Source: Candidatus Bathyarchaeota archaeon
GTDB taxonomy: Archaea; Thermoproteota; Bathyarchaeia; Bathyarchaeales; WUQV01
Direction of reading: 5' to 3'
DNA: 45,035 bases
NCBI GenBank assembly: GCA_021158125.1
Contig: JAGGVF010000021.1
Coordinates: 1-45,035 of the forward strand
Shown one piece after another: positions 1 through 7,541 of the stretch (position 1 is the stretch's first letter; the number at the start of each line of letters is the position of its first letter). Made by a program: the position numbers and the translations under genes. Below the pieces are notes generated by a model, which did not search any database, had not been told where the DNA came from, and saw only the letters and a list, made by a program, of their open reading frames with translations.

Positions 1-1
1 A

Positions 2-454
2 AAGAAAGGAGAACTCGTAGTCATAGACTTAGGCGCAGTCTATAAAGGCTATAGAGCAGACATGACAAGAACGCTGGTTGTAGGGAAACCATCCAAAAAA
101 CAGGAGAAAATCTTCAATATAGTACGAGAAGCACAAGAAAAAGCGTTTCAAAGTGTTAAATCTGGAAAAAAGGCGAAAGACGTAGATGCAATTGCAAGAA
201 ACTTTATCAAGGAGGCTGGATACGGCGAATATTTCGTTCATGGACTCGGCCACGGCGTAGGTCTAGACGTTCATGAACCTCCAACGCTTAACTCTCAAAG
301 CAAGGATAGATTGAAAGCTGGTAATGTTGTAACGATTGAGCCTGGAATCTACATTCCTGGATTCGGCGGCGTAAGAATAGAGGACACAGTATTAGTCAAA
401 AGAAGAGGAGCTGAAAGATTAACTAAGGGCCCATACGCCCTAACACTAAGCTAA
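2..454 (+). CDS. M24 family metallopeptidase (Xaa-Pro aminopeptidase type), 3' part only
   Basis: This is the C-terminal part of a pita-bread-fold metallopeptidase of the aminopeptidase P/prolidase group, a cytoplasmic enzyme that cleaves bonds next to proline. The frame is open from base 2, so the gene begins upstream of the window; about 150 residues of a family protein of usually about 360 are visible. All five di-metal ligands can be recognised: Asp in VIDLGAVYKGY, Asp in RADMTRT, His in GLGHGVGLDVHE, Glu in TIEPGIY and Glu in RIEDTV. The catalytic core therefore looks intact. Its stop lies inside the end of the convergent minus-strand gene (9 bp overlap). Whether it is a prolidase or an aminopeptidase cannot be decided from this fragment. 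Confidence 0.92.
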   Translation, partial: KKGELVVIDLGAVYKGYRADMTRTLVVGKPSKKQEKIFNIVREAQEKAFQSVKSGKKAKDVDAIARNFIKEAGYGEYFVHGLGHGVGLDVHEPPTLNSQSKDRLKAGNVVTIEPGIYIPGFGGVRIEDTVLVKRRGAERLTKGPYALTLS

Positions 455-1030
455 CTTTTCCCTTTTCCTATTTTTGATTTCAACGAAGACCCATTGCCCC
501 GTAAGTACTGCCCCTATAGGCCCTAAATAAGTAATTGTCGGGATTATTCTAACTTTGGGGGCTATGGATGTAAGTAATTCAATTTTGTAGTTTACGCTTG
601 CAGCGTGGACATTTCTATTGACAATAATGAATGTGGCGTTAACTAGCCCATTGGGAGTAAATTCCAAGGTAGTGCTCCCTTTGCTAACCTCTCCGTTTAG
701 TAGAATTTTATCAGCATTATCTTGCATAAAATTGTCAAATTTGGTCAAATTGTAAAATCCAGCCTCCTCTATGATTTTCTGCTGCAAAATGTTAATGATG
801 TAGAACTCTATGGTAGTGTTTACATCTAGGCTGACTTTTACGAAAATCTGAGGGTTAAGACTAAGGGAGGAGCCTCCAATCAATGTGAACGTTTCTGAAT
901 TTAACTGGGAAGCCCCGCTGGTTGAGATGCCAAGGTTTGCTGGCGGAATGAGAACTAAAATTGCTAATGCCAGGCATAAGGCTAAGAGAACTGTTCCTAT
1001 TCTCCCCAGAACTGTGCTTATTCTTTTCAT
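446..1030 (-). CDS. Membrane-anchored protein of an ABC exporter operon, function unknown
   Basis: This 194-residue protein has an N-terminal hydrophobic segment (about residues 8-30, signal-anchor like) and a second hydrophobic stretch near the C-terminus (about 165-185, ending in a basic KNRKREKLA tail). Between them is an apparently extracytoplasmic beta-rich region. It is the last gene of a three-gene operon; its start overlaps the stop of the permease gene by 4 bp. I do not recognise a named family. The topology and position suggest an accessory extracellular subunit of the ABC-2 type exporter encoded upstream, but this is inferred from context only. Confidence 0.75.
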   Translation of the reverse strand: MKRISTVLGRIGTVLLALCLALAILVLIPPANLGISTSGASQLNSETFTLIGGSSLSLNPQIFVKVSLDVNTTIEFYIINILQQKIIEEAGFYNLTKFDNFMQDNADKILLNGEVSKGSTTLEFTPNGLVNATFIIVNRNVHAASVNYKIELLTSIAPKVRIIPTITYLGPIGAVLTGQWVFVEIKNRKREKLA

Positions 1031-1851
1031 ATGTTCAGCCTCCGGCTAAAGTAGTAGTAGGCGATTAGGAATGCTGCAATTACTAGGCAGTATCCACCGC
1101 CAATATATGATAAGGCTTCATTAAAGTTCGGATTCCATAAGGTTTCACCGCCCATTAGGCTGCTTAATGGGTTAAAATGGTACTGTAACGCTAAACTTGG
1201 GTTAAGAATTGACAATGCTTTCAAAGTAAGAGGGTTCCCAGTGGTTATTGATAAAGCAGTTAGTATTCCTTGAGCCACGGAAAGTGCAAAGTAAAGCACT
1301 ATACCTAAAACAAGCGCTAATCCACCCTTTCGAATTTTCATGGCCACTATTAGAAGAATGGCAGTTAAGAAGAGCGGATAGGAAAGGGAAGCTAGATAGG
1401 AGACAATTACTGTTGTAAGGTTGGCGGAAACTGTTTGTGGAGCTATAATGAAAAGTGCGAAGAACTGTATTCCAAGAAACATTAATAGGGATACGCCCAG
1501 CGCCGAAAGAAGCTTAGCGGTTAACACCGTATGCCTTTTCAAGGGATATGAAAGCAAAGTTTGAATTGTTCCCTTCTCAAATTCGCTTCCAAAGCCGTAA
1601 ACCACATTCTTAAAGATTAAAATGAGGAATATGAATAGGGGCGTTCCCATCTGGATGCTCACAAGTTGATAGGTATAAGCCTCTCCACTTCGAGGAGAAA
1701 ACATTAAAGTTATTCTGCTTCCCAAGCCAAGGAAGGCAAATGTGCTTATTGCATATAGAAAGGCGAAAACTTCCAATATTGGAAATCTAAAGTCCTCGTG
1801 AATTGAAGCTGCTAAAATTTCTAGAAATGGATGTCCCTTTCTTCTTTCCAT
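1027..1851 (-). CDS. ABC-2 type transporter permease
   Basis: A 274-residue integral membrane protein with about six hydrophobic segments. The cytoplasmic loop EFEKGTIQTLLSYPLKR after the second helix is typical of ABC-2 exporter permeases, where the 'GT...L..P..R' motif faces the ATPase. It should form the membrane channel of an exporter together with the ATP-binding protein encoded directly upstream; the two genes share one base. The substrate cannot be read from the sequence; multidrug, lipid or polysaccharide export are all possible. Confidence 0.88.
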   Translation of the reverse strand: MERRKGHPFLEILAASIHEDFRFPILEVFAFLYAISTFAFLGLGSRITLMFSPRSGEAYTYQLVSIQMGTPLFIFLILIFKNVVYGFGSEFEKGTIQTLLSYPLKRHTVLTAKLLSALGVSLLMFLGIQFFALFIIAPQTVSANLTTVIVSYLASLSYPLFLTAILLIVAMKIRKGGLALVLGIVLYFALSVAQGILTALSITTGNPLTLKALSILNPSLALQYHFNPLSSLMGGETLWNPNFNEALSYIGGGYCLVIAAFLIAYYYFSRRLNI

Positions 1852-2777
1852 TATCTCTTCATCTCCTTTTCACTTACAACTTTGTAGTATAACTGTTCAA
1901 GTGAGGCTGTTCCCAGTTCTATCCCCATAATTACCGCACTAATTTTCTTGGCGATTTTCGGCGCATCTTCGTAGATATTTGATTCGGTGCCCTCAGCAGC
2001 TATAAGCGAAACTCCCTTACTGTCAATTGATAATCTCTTCACATAAGATAGTTTTCTAAGCTCCTCAGCGAAGGCTTCAGGTTTATTTGTTGTTATTCTA
2101 ATTGCCTTGGCAGAATACTTCTCGAAAAGTTCAACAAGCTTTCCTGAAGCCAAAACTCTTCCCTTATCTATTATTGCTACTGAATCGCAAACTCTACTTA
2201 ATTCGGGGAGAATATGCGAAGAAATCAGAAAGGTGACGTCTTCCTCCTTATGAAGACTCAAAATCAACTCAAGAAGACTATTTCTGGCTTCAGGGTCCAA
2301 ATTTGAGGCGGGTTCATCTGCAATTATGAGTTTAGGGTTGTGAACTAATGCATGGGCAATTGCAAACTTCTGCAGCATGCCAGCCGATAAACCTCTAATC
2401 TCCCTTTCATAAGCGTCCAAGTCGACAAGTTCTAAAACTTCCCGTGCTCTAGACTCTTGCACACCAAAGATTCTGCAAGTTCTTTTCAAATAGTCCAGAA
2501 CTTTATGATGAGATGGAAAATATGCCTTCTCATAGATTACTCCTATTTTTTCTCTTATCTTTGGATTATCCCAAGGGTTCTCTCCGAAAACTGCAACTTT
2601 TCCTTCATCAGGTCTTAACAGGCCAAGAATTATCTTAATTGTTGTTGTTTTTCCAGCTCCGTTTGGGCCGATTAATCCCATTATTGAGCCTTCATTGACC
2701 TTTAAATTTAGTCCTTTCACCGCTACAACTTTGCCGTAGCATTTGTGCAGGTTCTCGGCAACTATGAGTTCTGACAT
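1851..2777 (-). CDS. ABC transporter ATP-binding protein (ABC-2 exporter type)
   Basis: A 308-residue ATPase that should power the permease encoded directly downstream. The Walker A motif GPNGAGKTT lies at residues 37-45, the signature is LSAGM at about 130-134 (a variant of LSGGQ), and the Walker B/Asp box IIADEPASNLDPEA starts at about 151. The C-terminal 80 or so residues form the regulatory extension common in CcmA/NatA-type exporters. It is the first gene of the operon; a 105-bp gap separates it from the histone gene on the same strand. Confidence 0.95.
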   Translation of the reverse strand: MSELIVAENLHKCYGKVVAVKGLNLKVNEGSIMGLIGPNGAGKTTTIKIILGLLRPDEGKVAVFGENPWDNPKIREKIGVIYEKAYFPSHHKVLDYLKRTCRIFGVQESRAREVLELVDLDAYEREIRGLSAGMLQKFAIAHALVHNPKLIIADEPASNLDPEARNSLLELILSLHKEEDVTFLISSHILPELSRVCDSVAIIDKGRVLASGKLVELFEKYSAKAIRITTNKPEAFAEELRKLSYVKRLSIDSKGVSLIAAEGTESNIYEDAPKIAKKISAVIMGIELGTASLEQLYYKVVSEKEMKR

Positions 2778-2882
2778 TTTTCATTTCCTAGTATGCGACT
2801 TAAACGTTATCTTCCTTATTCTTAGCTATTTCTGTTTTCAAAAATAAGGGGGATTTGATGTTTATCGTTAGCGTTAAACCGT

Positions 2883-3104
2883 TTAGCGTCCTAATACTTT
2901 CTTTGCTGCAATTTCTATGTCTTCAGCCTTAACTGTTTTTCTTCCTGCGTGCATGGCATAGTCAAGGGCTTCTTTTGCAATTTTGATTCCAATTTCTTCT
3001 AGTGCTTTTGCTAGTTCCTTTGCTGCTGCTTCGCTAACTCTTTGGGCACCAGCTTTCTTGCATATTCTGTGCATAGGTGCAATTGCTAATTCGGGTCCTG
3101 CCAT
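2883..3104 (-). CDS. Archaeal histone
   Basis: A 73-residue single histone-fold protein that wraps chromosomal DNA as dimers and multimers. It has the family pattern throughout: [19 protein letters not shown] for helix 1 and loop 1, the long central helix, and the [18 protein letters not shown] ending for loop 2 and helix 3. There is no N- or C-terminal tail. The ATG follows a strong ribosome binding site (GGAGGG when read on the minus strand). The gene stands alone between the ABC operon and the divergent TatD-like gene, which fits a highly expressed single-gene unit. Confidence 0.96.
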   Translation of the reverse strand: MAGPELAIAPMHRICKKAGAQRVSEAAAKELAKALEEIGIKIAKEALDYAMHAGRKTVKAEDIEIAAKKVLGR

Positions 3105-3142
3105 TCAAAACCCTCCGTAGCTTCTTTTTTATTTTAAAACAG

Positions 3143-3172
3143 TATTTAACGTTTTCTAGTTGAATATTTAAA
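3143..3172 (-). promoter_or_regulatory. Candidate histone gene promoter (TATA boxes)
   Basis: On the minus strand two TATA-like stretches, GTTAAATA (3143-3150) and TTTAAATATT (3163-3172), lie 39-68 nt before the histone ATG. Either would place a start of transcription upstream of the GGAGGG ribosome binding site. This is pattern reading only. Confidence 0.4.
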
Positions 3173-3242
3173 ACTTTTCCTTAAGTAGGCCGTTTCAGTT
3201 GGCTAATCGCTTCTATGTTAAGTTTAGACTCGGATAGTTAAC

Positions 3243-3253
3243 AAAATATTTAA
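3243..3253 (+). promoter_or_regulatory. Candidate TATA box for the TatD-like gene
   Basis: AAAATATTTAA lies 30-40 nt before the ATG at 3283, which would give a very short leader. No clear ribosome binding site precedes that ATG, in line with a leaderless or near-leaderless transcript. Confidence 0.4.
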
Positions 3254-3282
3254 GGCATGCATAACTATGCAACTAGATTCAA

Positions 3283-4074
3283 ATGAAGTTCGTAGATGCG
3301 CATATACATTTATCCGACCCAGAATACTTGCCTATAATAGACAAAATAATTGAAGATGCCAAAAGATGTGAAGTTGTTGCCTTAGTTTCCAACTCTATGG
3401 ATTTAGAGACAAGTATGCGTAGTCTTGAACTTACTAAGCAGCATGCAGGCCTAGTTTTCGCTGCACTTGGCATTCACCCGTGGAATGTGCAGAAAATCTC
3501 TGAAAAGGAACTGAATTCAACAATAGAATTCATAAAAAACTTGAATGATGAATTCAGAAAAAGTTTTGTTGCCATAGGCGAAGTTGGCTTAGACGCAATG
3601 TATACCATGAAAAAGGAGCTCCGCAATTTTCAACGTAAAGTTTTTCACGAGATGTTGAAGTTGGCTGAAGAACTTTCACTTCCAGTAATCATCCATTCTA
3701 GAGGAACATCTGTTGAAATAGCTGAAATTCTTACATCTTACAACCTAAAAAAGGTTCTTTTCCACTGGTTCAGCACTCCAAGGGAGCTTCTGCCAAAACT
3801 TGTTGAAAGAGGATACTACATTACAGAAGGGCCGCCGGTATTATATTCTAAACGAATAAGAGAAAACGTAAGGGCTGTTCCACTTGGGAACTTGCTCACG
3901 GAAACCGACGGTCCTGTCCGTTATTGGGGGCCTTTTAAAGGGAAAACTACAACTCCAGCTTTCATTCCCATGATAGTTGAAGAAATAGCTAAGCTTAAGG
4001 GCTTAAATTTAGCTGAAACGGCTTTGCAGATTTACAATAATTTCATTAATTTTTTTGAAGTTGAACCGTTTTAA
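3283..4074 (+). CDS. TatD-family metal-dependent hydrolase
   Basis: A 263-residue TIM-barrel hydrolase of the TatD/amidohydrolase-like superfamily, whose members act as metal-dependent nucleases or related hydrolases in the cytoplasm. Visible metal-site elements are the N-terminal His-x-His (DAHIHLSD, H7 and H9), the Glu of AIGEVGLD, His in IIHSRG, His in FHWFS and the Asp of ETDGPV. Length is close to the family norm. The 3' end overlaps, in another frame, the region upstream of the S17e gene. Archaeal members of this subgroup are poorly characterised, so a DNase activity is a family-level expectation. Confidence 0.88.
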   Translation: MKFVDAHIHLSDPEYLPIIDKIIEDAKRCEVVALVSNSMDLETSMRSLELTKQHAGLVFAALGIHPWNVQKISEKELNSTIEFIKNLNDEFRKSFVAIGEVGLDAMYTMKKELRNFQRKVFHEMLKLAEELSLPVIIHSRGTSVEIAEILTSYNLKKVLFHWFSTPRELLPKLVERGYYITEGPPVLYSKRIRENVRAVPLGNLLTETDGPVRYWGPFKGKTTTPAFIPMIVEEIAKLKGLNLAETALQIYNNFINFFEVEPF

Positions 4075-4156
4075 GAGCAAATTCTTTTTATGCATGTTTT
4101 GTATGATTAGTTTCAAACCGAATCTAAAGGGTAAGCCTTGGAGGGCAATCAAAAGC

Positions 4157-4387
4157 TTGGGTAAAGTTCGAACAGAACATATAAAAAGAATCGCAAGAGA
4201 ACTCATAGATAGATTTCCAGATAAATTTTCAAAGGATTTCGAAACCAACAAGAAAGTTTTAGAAACAGTTGCGGAAATCCAAACTCACAAGCTTAGGAAC
4301 AGGATTGCGGGTTACATAACAAGGCTTATGACCATGATGAATAGTGAAGAACAGAAAAGAGAAGGCGATGAAAACTCATCCGAGTAA
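4157..4387 (+). CDS. rps17e: 30S ribosomal protein S17e
   Basis: A small-subunit ribosomal protein found in archaea and eukaryotes. The 76-residue product matches the family from LGKVRTEHIKRIARELI through the conserved KLRNRIAGYITRLM, with an acidic C-terminal tail. I chose the TTG at 4157 because GGAGGG lies 11 bases upstream and because the family begins with M-G-K/R-V-R-T. The same frame is open back to an ATG at 4055, but that would add 34 residues unlike the family and would overlap the TatD-like gene. It precedes the HEPN-like/SerK/CofE operon. Confidence 0.93.
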   Translation: MGKVRTEHIKRIARELIDRFPDKFSKDFETNKKVLETVAEIQTHKLRNRIAGYITRLMTMMNSEEQKREGDENSSE

Positions 4388-4432
4388 CTTTTAATTGTGC
4401 GGTTATTTAGAAGGTTTTAGGAGACATACAAG

Positions 4433-4807
4433 ATGGCGTTCATGAATAATTACCGTAAAGGCTGGGCGCTTAGGTACATCCGAGAGGCAAAGGCTGAATT
4501 TCAAGCAGCAAAGAAGATGCCAAGTTTAGCTCCAGGCCTAATAGTTGAAGCTCTCCGTAAAGCACAATTTGCAATTTACTATAGCCTAGGCGACCCGGCT
4601 TCAATAGAGAGAATAGTTAAATCCATTTCCTCAAACGGCCACGGAGTTAAAGACCCAATTCTAAAATGTTTAGTTGAAATCGATGAGATGATGGAGTTCA
4701 TATCCGAACTTCCCGAGTCTGAACGAGGAAGAGCTTTAAGGCATGTTAATGAGCTTATCCAAATAGCCTCAGAAATAGTTGAACTTTTCACCGGAGAAAA
4801 AGCCTAA
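4433..4807 (+). CDS. HEPN-like small helical protein
   Basis: A 124-residue, probably all-helical protein. The opening GWALRYIREAKAEFQAAKK followed by LIVEALRKAQFAIYYSLGDP resembles HEPN-domain proteins, which are built from helical bundles of this kind, but the catalytic R-x4-6-H motif of HEPN RNases is not evident. The start follows AGGAG (AGGAGA, about 9 nt upstream of ATG). It is the first gene of a tight operon: the next start codon is 2 bases after its stop. A structural or regulatory role linked to the SerK-like neighbour is possible; the function is unknown. Confidence 0.8.
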   Translation: MAFMNNYRKGWALRYIREAKAEFQAAKKMPSLAPGLIVEALRKAQFAIYYSLGDPASIERIVKSISSNGHGVKDPILKCLVEIDEMMEFISELPESERGRALRHVNELIQIASEIVELFTGEKA

Positions 4808-4809
4808 CG

Positions 4810-5694
4810 GTGAAAAATTTGGGTTCAAGCTCATCTTATCCCTACACAATTTATCATGAAAAACTTGTTTTGCACCTAAAAATTGTTGATATTAACTCGC
4901 TTTTTCTACATGAAGAAATTATTCCAGAAATGCTTGAACAGCTCGTTAAGTCGATAAAAGAGGATAAGGTTATAAGACACCCAGTAATTGTTGACGAAAA
5001 ATCGCTTGTTGTACTCGATGGGATGCACAGAGTAGCAGCGTTAAGAAAGCTCAACTGTAAAAGGATTCCCGTCTGCCTAGTGGATTACAGTAGCCCCTCA
5101 GTTACAGTTGGCTGCTGGTATAGAACAATAAAAAACGGCCCCTCGATTGACGAGAAATTTAAGGAAATAACACGGTTGGGGTTTGAACTTAAAGAGAAAA
5201 GCAACATTGAAGAAGACGAGATAGGTGAAAACTCCGTTATCGCCGGGCTTAAAACGTTCAAGGCATCCTACCTAATTCGTAGACCCTTTAAAGACATGAA
5301 AGAGGCCTACGACTACGTAAAAATCATTGAGGAAGGCTTAAAGAGTTTAAATTTGAAGGTAGAGTACGAAACTGAAATTGATGCATTTAAAAAGTTAAGT
5401 AGTCACATGGTAAATGCCGTTCTTTTAACGCCGAAATTAAGTAAGGAAAACATCATAAAAACCGCTCTTTCTGGAAGAGTTTTTGCTCATAAGGCAACTA
5501 GACATGTGATTCCGGCTAGGCCCCTTTACGTAAATGTTCCTCTAAGCCTACTTTCATCTGAAAATATATCCTTAAGCGAAGCAAATGAGCAGTTAAGGGA
5601 AATCTTAACGAAAAAGAAGCTTAAACTCATACGTGCAGGAAGCATAATCGAGGACAGAAGATACGAGGAGGACACGTACCTATTTGAAGACTAA
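4810..5694 (+). CDS. serK: ParB-like nuclease-fold protein, candidate free-serine kinase (SerK type)
   Basis: A 294-residue protein whose N-terminal half has the ParB/sulfiredoxin fold signature: an acidic patch (HEEIIPEML, about residues 34-42), then HPVIVDEKSLVVLDGMHRVAAL with D70-G-M-H-R74. Among archaeal proteins with this fold are SerK enzymes that phosphorylate free serine to O-phosphoserine using ADP, feeding cysteine synthesis; the acidic residues at 35-36 sit where the SerK catalytic Glu is expected. It starts at a GTG 2 bases after the previous stop. The stop overlaps the TTG of the ubiquitin-like gene. The kinase call is an inference from fold and motif; another ParB-fold activity remains possible. 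Confidence 0.65.
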   Translation: MKNLGSSSSYPYTIYHEKLVLHLKIVDINSLFLHEEIIPEMLEQLVKSIKEDKVIRHPVIVDEKSLVVLDGMHRVAALRKLNCKRIPVCLVDYSSPSVTVGCWYRTIKNGPSIDEKFKEITRLGFELKEKSNIEEDEIGENSVIAGLKTFKASYLIRRPFKDMKEAYDYVKIIEEGLKSLNLKVEYETEIDAFKKLSSHMVNAVLLTPKLSKENIIKTALSGRVFAHKATRHVIPARPLYVNVPLSLLSSENISLSEANEQLREILTKKKLKLIRAGSIIEDRRYEEDTYLFED

Positions 5695-5992
5695 CCATCC
5701 AATTAATGTGAAGATAAGACTAATAGGAATTTTAAGAGGCTTAGCTGAAAAAGAAGAGTTAACCATAAAACTTGAAAAGGAAACCACAATTAACAACTTA
5801 ATCCAAAAACTTGCTGGTTCATTTTCCAAAGAGTTTAAAAGAGCTCTGATAGACTCTGAACTTAATAATCCAAAACCCAATGCACTTATACTTCTAAACG
5901 GAAGAGAAATAAGCGTTCTACCGGAAGGTTTGGAAACCAAGGTTAAGAACGGAGATGAAATAATAATAGTACCCGTAACCCACGGTGGATAA
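5684..5992 (+). CDS. Ubiquitin-like MoaD/ThiS family protein
   Basis: A 102-residue beta-grasp protein ending in a free Gly-Gly (PVTHGG), the hallmark of MoaD/ThiS sulfur carriers and archaeal SAMP modifiers. The terminal glycine is normally adenylated by an E1-like enzyme and then carries sulfur for molybdopterin or thiamin synthesis or tRNA thiolation, or is attached to lysines of proteins. The start is a TTG at 5684 inside the end of the upstream gene, supported by GAGGAGG about 12 nt upstream; a GTG at 5708 is an alternative without a good site. No E1-like or MoaE gene is in the window, so the role is undecided. Confidence 0.87.
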   Translation: MKTNHPINVKIRLIGILRGLAEKEELTIKLEKETTINNLIQKLAGSFSKEFKRALIDSELNNPKPNALILLNGREISVLPEGLETKVKNGDEIIIVPVTHGG

Positions 5993-5993
5993 C

Positions 5994-6749
5994 ATGGAAA
6001 TTCTACCCATAAAAACAAAAGTCATAAAGGCCGGAGACAACCTCGCAAGAATAATCTTAGATTCAATTTACAACCAAGGAATAGAAATCAAAAACGGAGA
6101 CATAATAGCCATATCATCGAAGGTTATTTCAACCACAACTAAAAGAATAATCAATCTGAAGAAGATAAAACCCTCAAATAAAGCGCAGGAACTAGCCAAA
6201 AAATATTCTTTAGAACCAGAGTTCGTCGAGTTAATTCTAAAGGAATGCGAAAAAATCTATGGAGGAGTTAAAAAGGCGATTTTAACACTGAAAAATGGAA
6301 TCTTAACGGTTAATGCAGGGGTCGACCACAAAAATGCGCCTAAAGGCTACGCGTCTTTATGGCCTATGAACCCTCAACTTGAAGCGGACAAACTGAGAAA
6401 GGAAATCCAAGAAGCTACAGGCAGAAAAGTTGGAGTTTTAATAGTTGACAGTGAAGTTTCACCTTTAAGGCTTGGAACAAGAGGGCTTGCCTTAGCAGTT
6501 TCTGGTTTTCGTCCAGTTATAGATTATAGAGGTCGAAAGGATTTGTACGGCAAGGAAATTTTAATAACTCAACATTCGATTGCGGATGATATTGCCTCTG
6601 CAGCTCATGCTCTTATGGGCGAATCCTCAGAACTTACCCCAGCAGTCATTATCCGAAATGCGCCTATAACTTTAGATGAAAACGCAAAAAGTGAAGAAAT
6701 GAAAATTTCACGTGAAAAATGCGTCTATGCAAGCTCCTTCAAACTTTAA
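5994..6749 (+). CDS. cofE: Coenzyme F420-0:L-glutamate ligase
   Basis: CofE adds gamma-linked glutamates to F420-0 using GTP, making the mature deazaflavin coenzyme. The 251-residue protein matches the family end to end: GDIIAISSKVIST near the N-terminus, a Pro/Trp-rich central segment, GRKVGVLIVDSEVSPLRLG, then GYRGRKDLYG-like VIDYRGRKDLYG and the ADDIASAAHALMGE block. I prefer the ATG at 5994 (GGTGG 5 nt upstream); a GTG at 5985 inside the previous gene is the alternative. It indicates that the cell makes F420, which fits the FrhB-like subunit encoded at 11.8-13.3 kb. Its 3' end overlaps the convergent gene by 11 bp. Confidence 0.95.
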   Translation: MEILPIKTKVIKAGDNLARIILDSIYNQGIEIKNGDIIAISSKVISTTTKRIINLKKIKPSNKAQELAKKYSLEPEFVELILKECEKIYGGVKKAILTLKNGILTVNAGVDHKNAPKGYASLWPMNPQLEADKLRKEIQEATGRKVGVLIVDSEVSPLRLGTRGLALAVSGFRPVIDYRGRKDLYGKEILITQHSIADDIASAAHALMGESSELTPAVIIRNAPITLDENAKSEEMKISREKCVYASSFKL

Positions 6750-7443
6750 ATCCTTGAATCCTTAAAGCCTTTAAAACAGGCACAGCTATTACGGTAGCTA
6801 CGGCGACTATAATAAGTCTTTCAACAGGGTAAATTAACGTGAGTGATTGCCATTCTCCAAGCCAATAGCTTAAACTTGTGTTACCTATGTTTAGGAACTC
6901 GAAAACTATTGAGCCTACAACTTGGCTGAAAAGAGTTGATGTAAGGAATGTTATTATCACCCCCGTGGTTAAGGAAGTTGGGTTAGGGCTTGAAATGTTT
7001 TTGATGGCTTTAGTTTGCAACGGAGAGACCATTATAAGCAATGAAATTATGTGAAACCACAGCATCCAAGGCCAAATCCAAACAGGCCCAATGTAAGGGA
7101 AAAAAGCGAAGAATATGAAAGAAAACAGATAAATCAAAATGCATATTGGTTGTTTTTCATTTTTCAACGCCCCTACACAAACTGCGGCTGCTATATGAGG
7201 CACGGAGGAAAAAAAGCCTAAAGCAATTTGAGGGTTCACAAACGGAGCTATGATTCCGCCAATTAAGACTGCAAGTCCTCCTAAAAGCGGGCCAAGAATT
7301 AAACCTATTACTAACGATATTACCGAAGTTACAGCTATAATGCCTTCCCCACCTACCAATTTGAAAAGAGGCACGAATGAAACAATGACGTAAAGTGCTG
7401 CAAAGCACACGATTAATGCAACTTCTTTTGACGAAATATTCAT
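6739..7443 (-). CDS. Integral membrane protein resembling an ECF transporter S component
   Basis: A hydrophobic protein of about 234 residues with six or so transmembrane segments. The N-terminal helix pair, the glycine-rich VSLVIGLILGPLLGGLAVLIGG segment (broken here in description) and the overall size resemble substrate-binding S components of energy-coupling-factor vitamin transporters. No T component or ATPase gene is nearby, which is usual for group II systems that share a module. The frame can start at an ATG at 7443 or at a GTG at 7503; the ATG gives a more typical N-terminus. The substrate is unknown. Confidence 0.7.
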   Translation of the reverse strand: MNISSKEVALIVCFAALYVIVSFVPLFKLVGGEGIIAVTSVISLVIGLILGPLLGGLAVLIGGIIAPFVNPQIALGFFSSVPHIAAAVCVGALKNEKQPICILIYLFSFIFFAFFPYIGPVWIWPWMLWFHIISLLIMVSPLQTKAIKNISSPNPTSLTTGVIITFLTSTLFSQVVGSIVFEFLNIGNTSLSYWLGEWQSLTLIYPVERLIIVAVATVIAVPVLKALRIQGFKV

Positions 7444-7541
7444 TTTAATCGCTATGAGGTTTAAGCTAACGTAATAAAAGCTTTGTGACAATTTCTGGTT
7501 CACTAACCCTAAATAGATGAAATAACATAAAATTGAACAGA

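Noticed and set aside
4055-4387. Longer S17e start at the ATG at 4055
   Set aside because: It overlaps the TatD-like gene and adds residues unlike the family; TTG 4157 has GGAGGG at good spacing.
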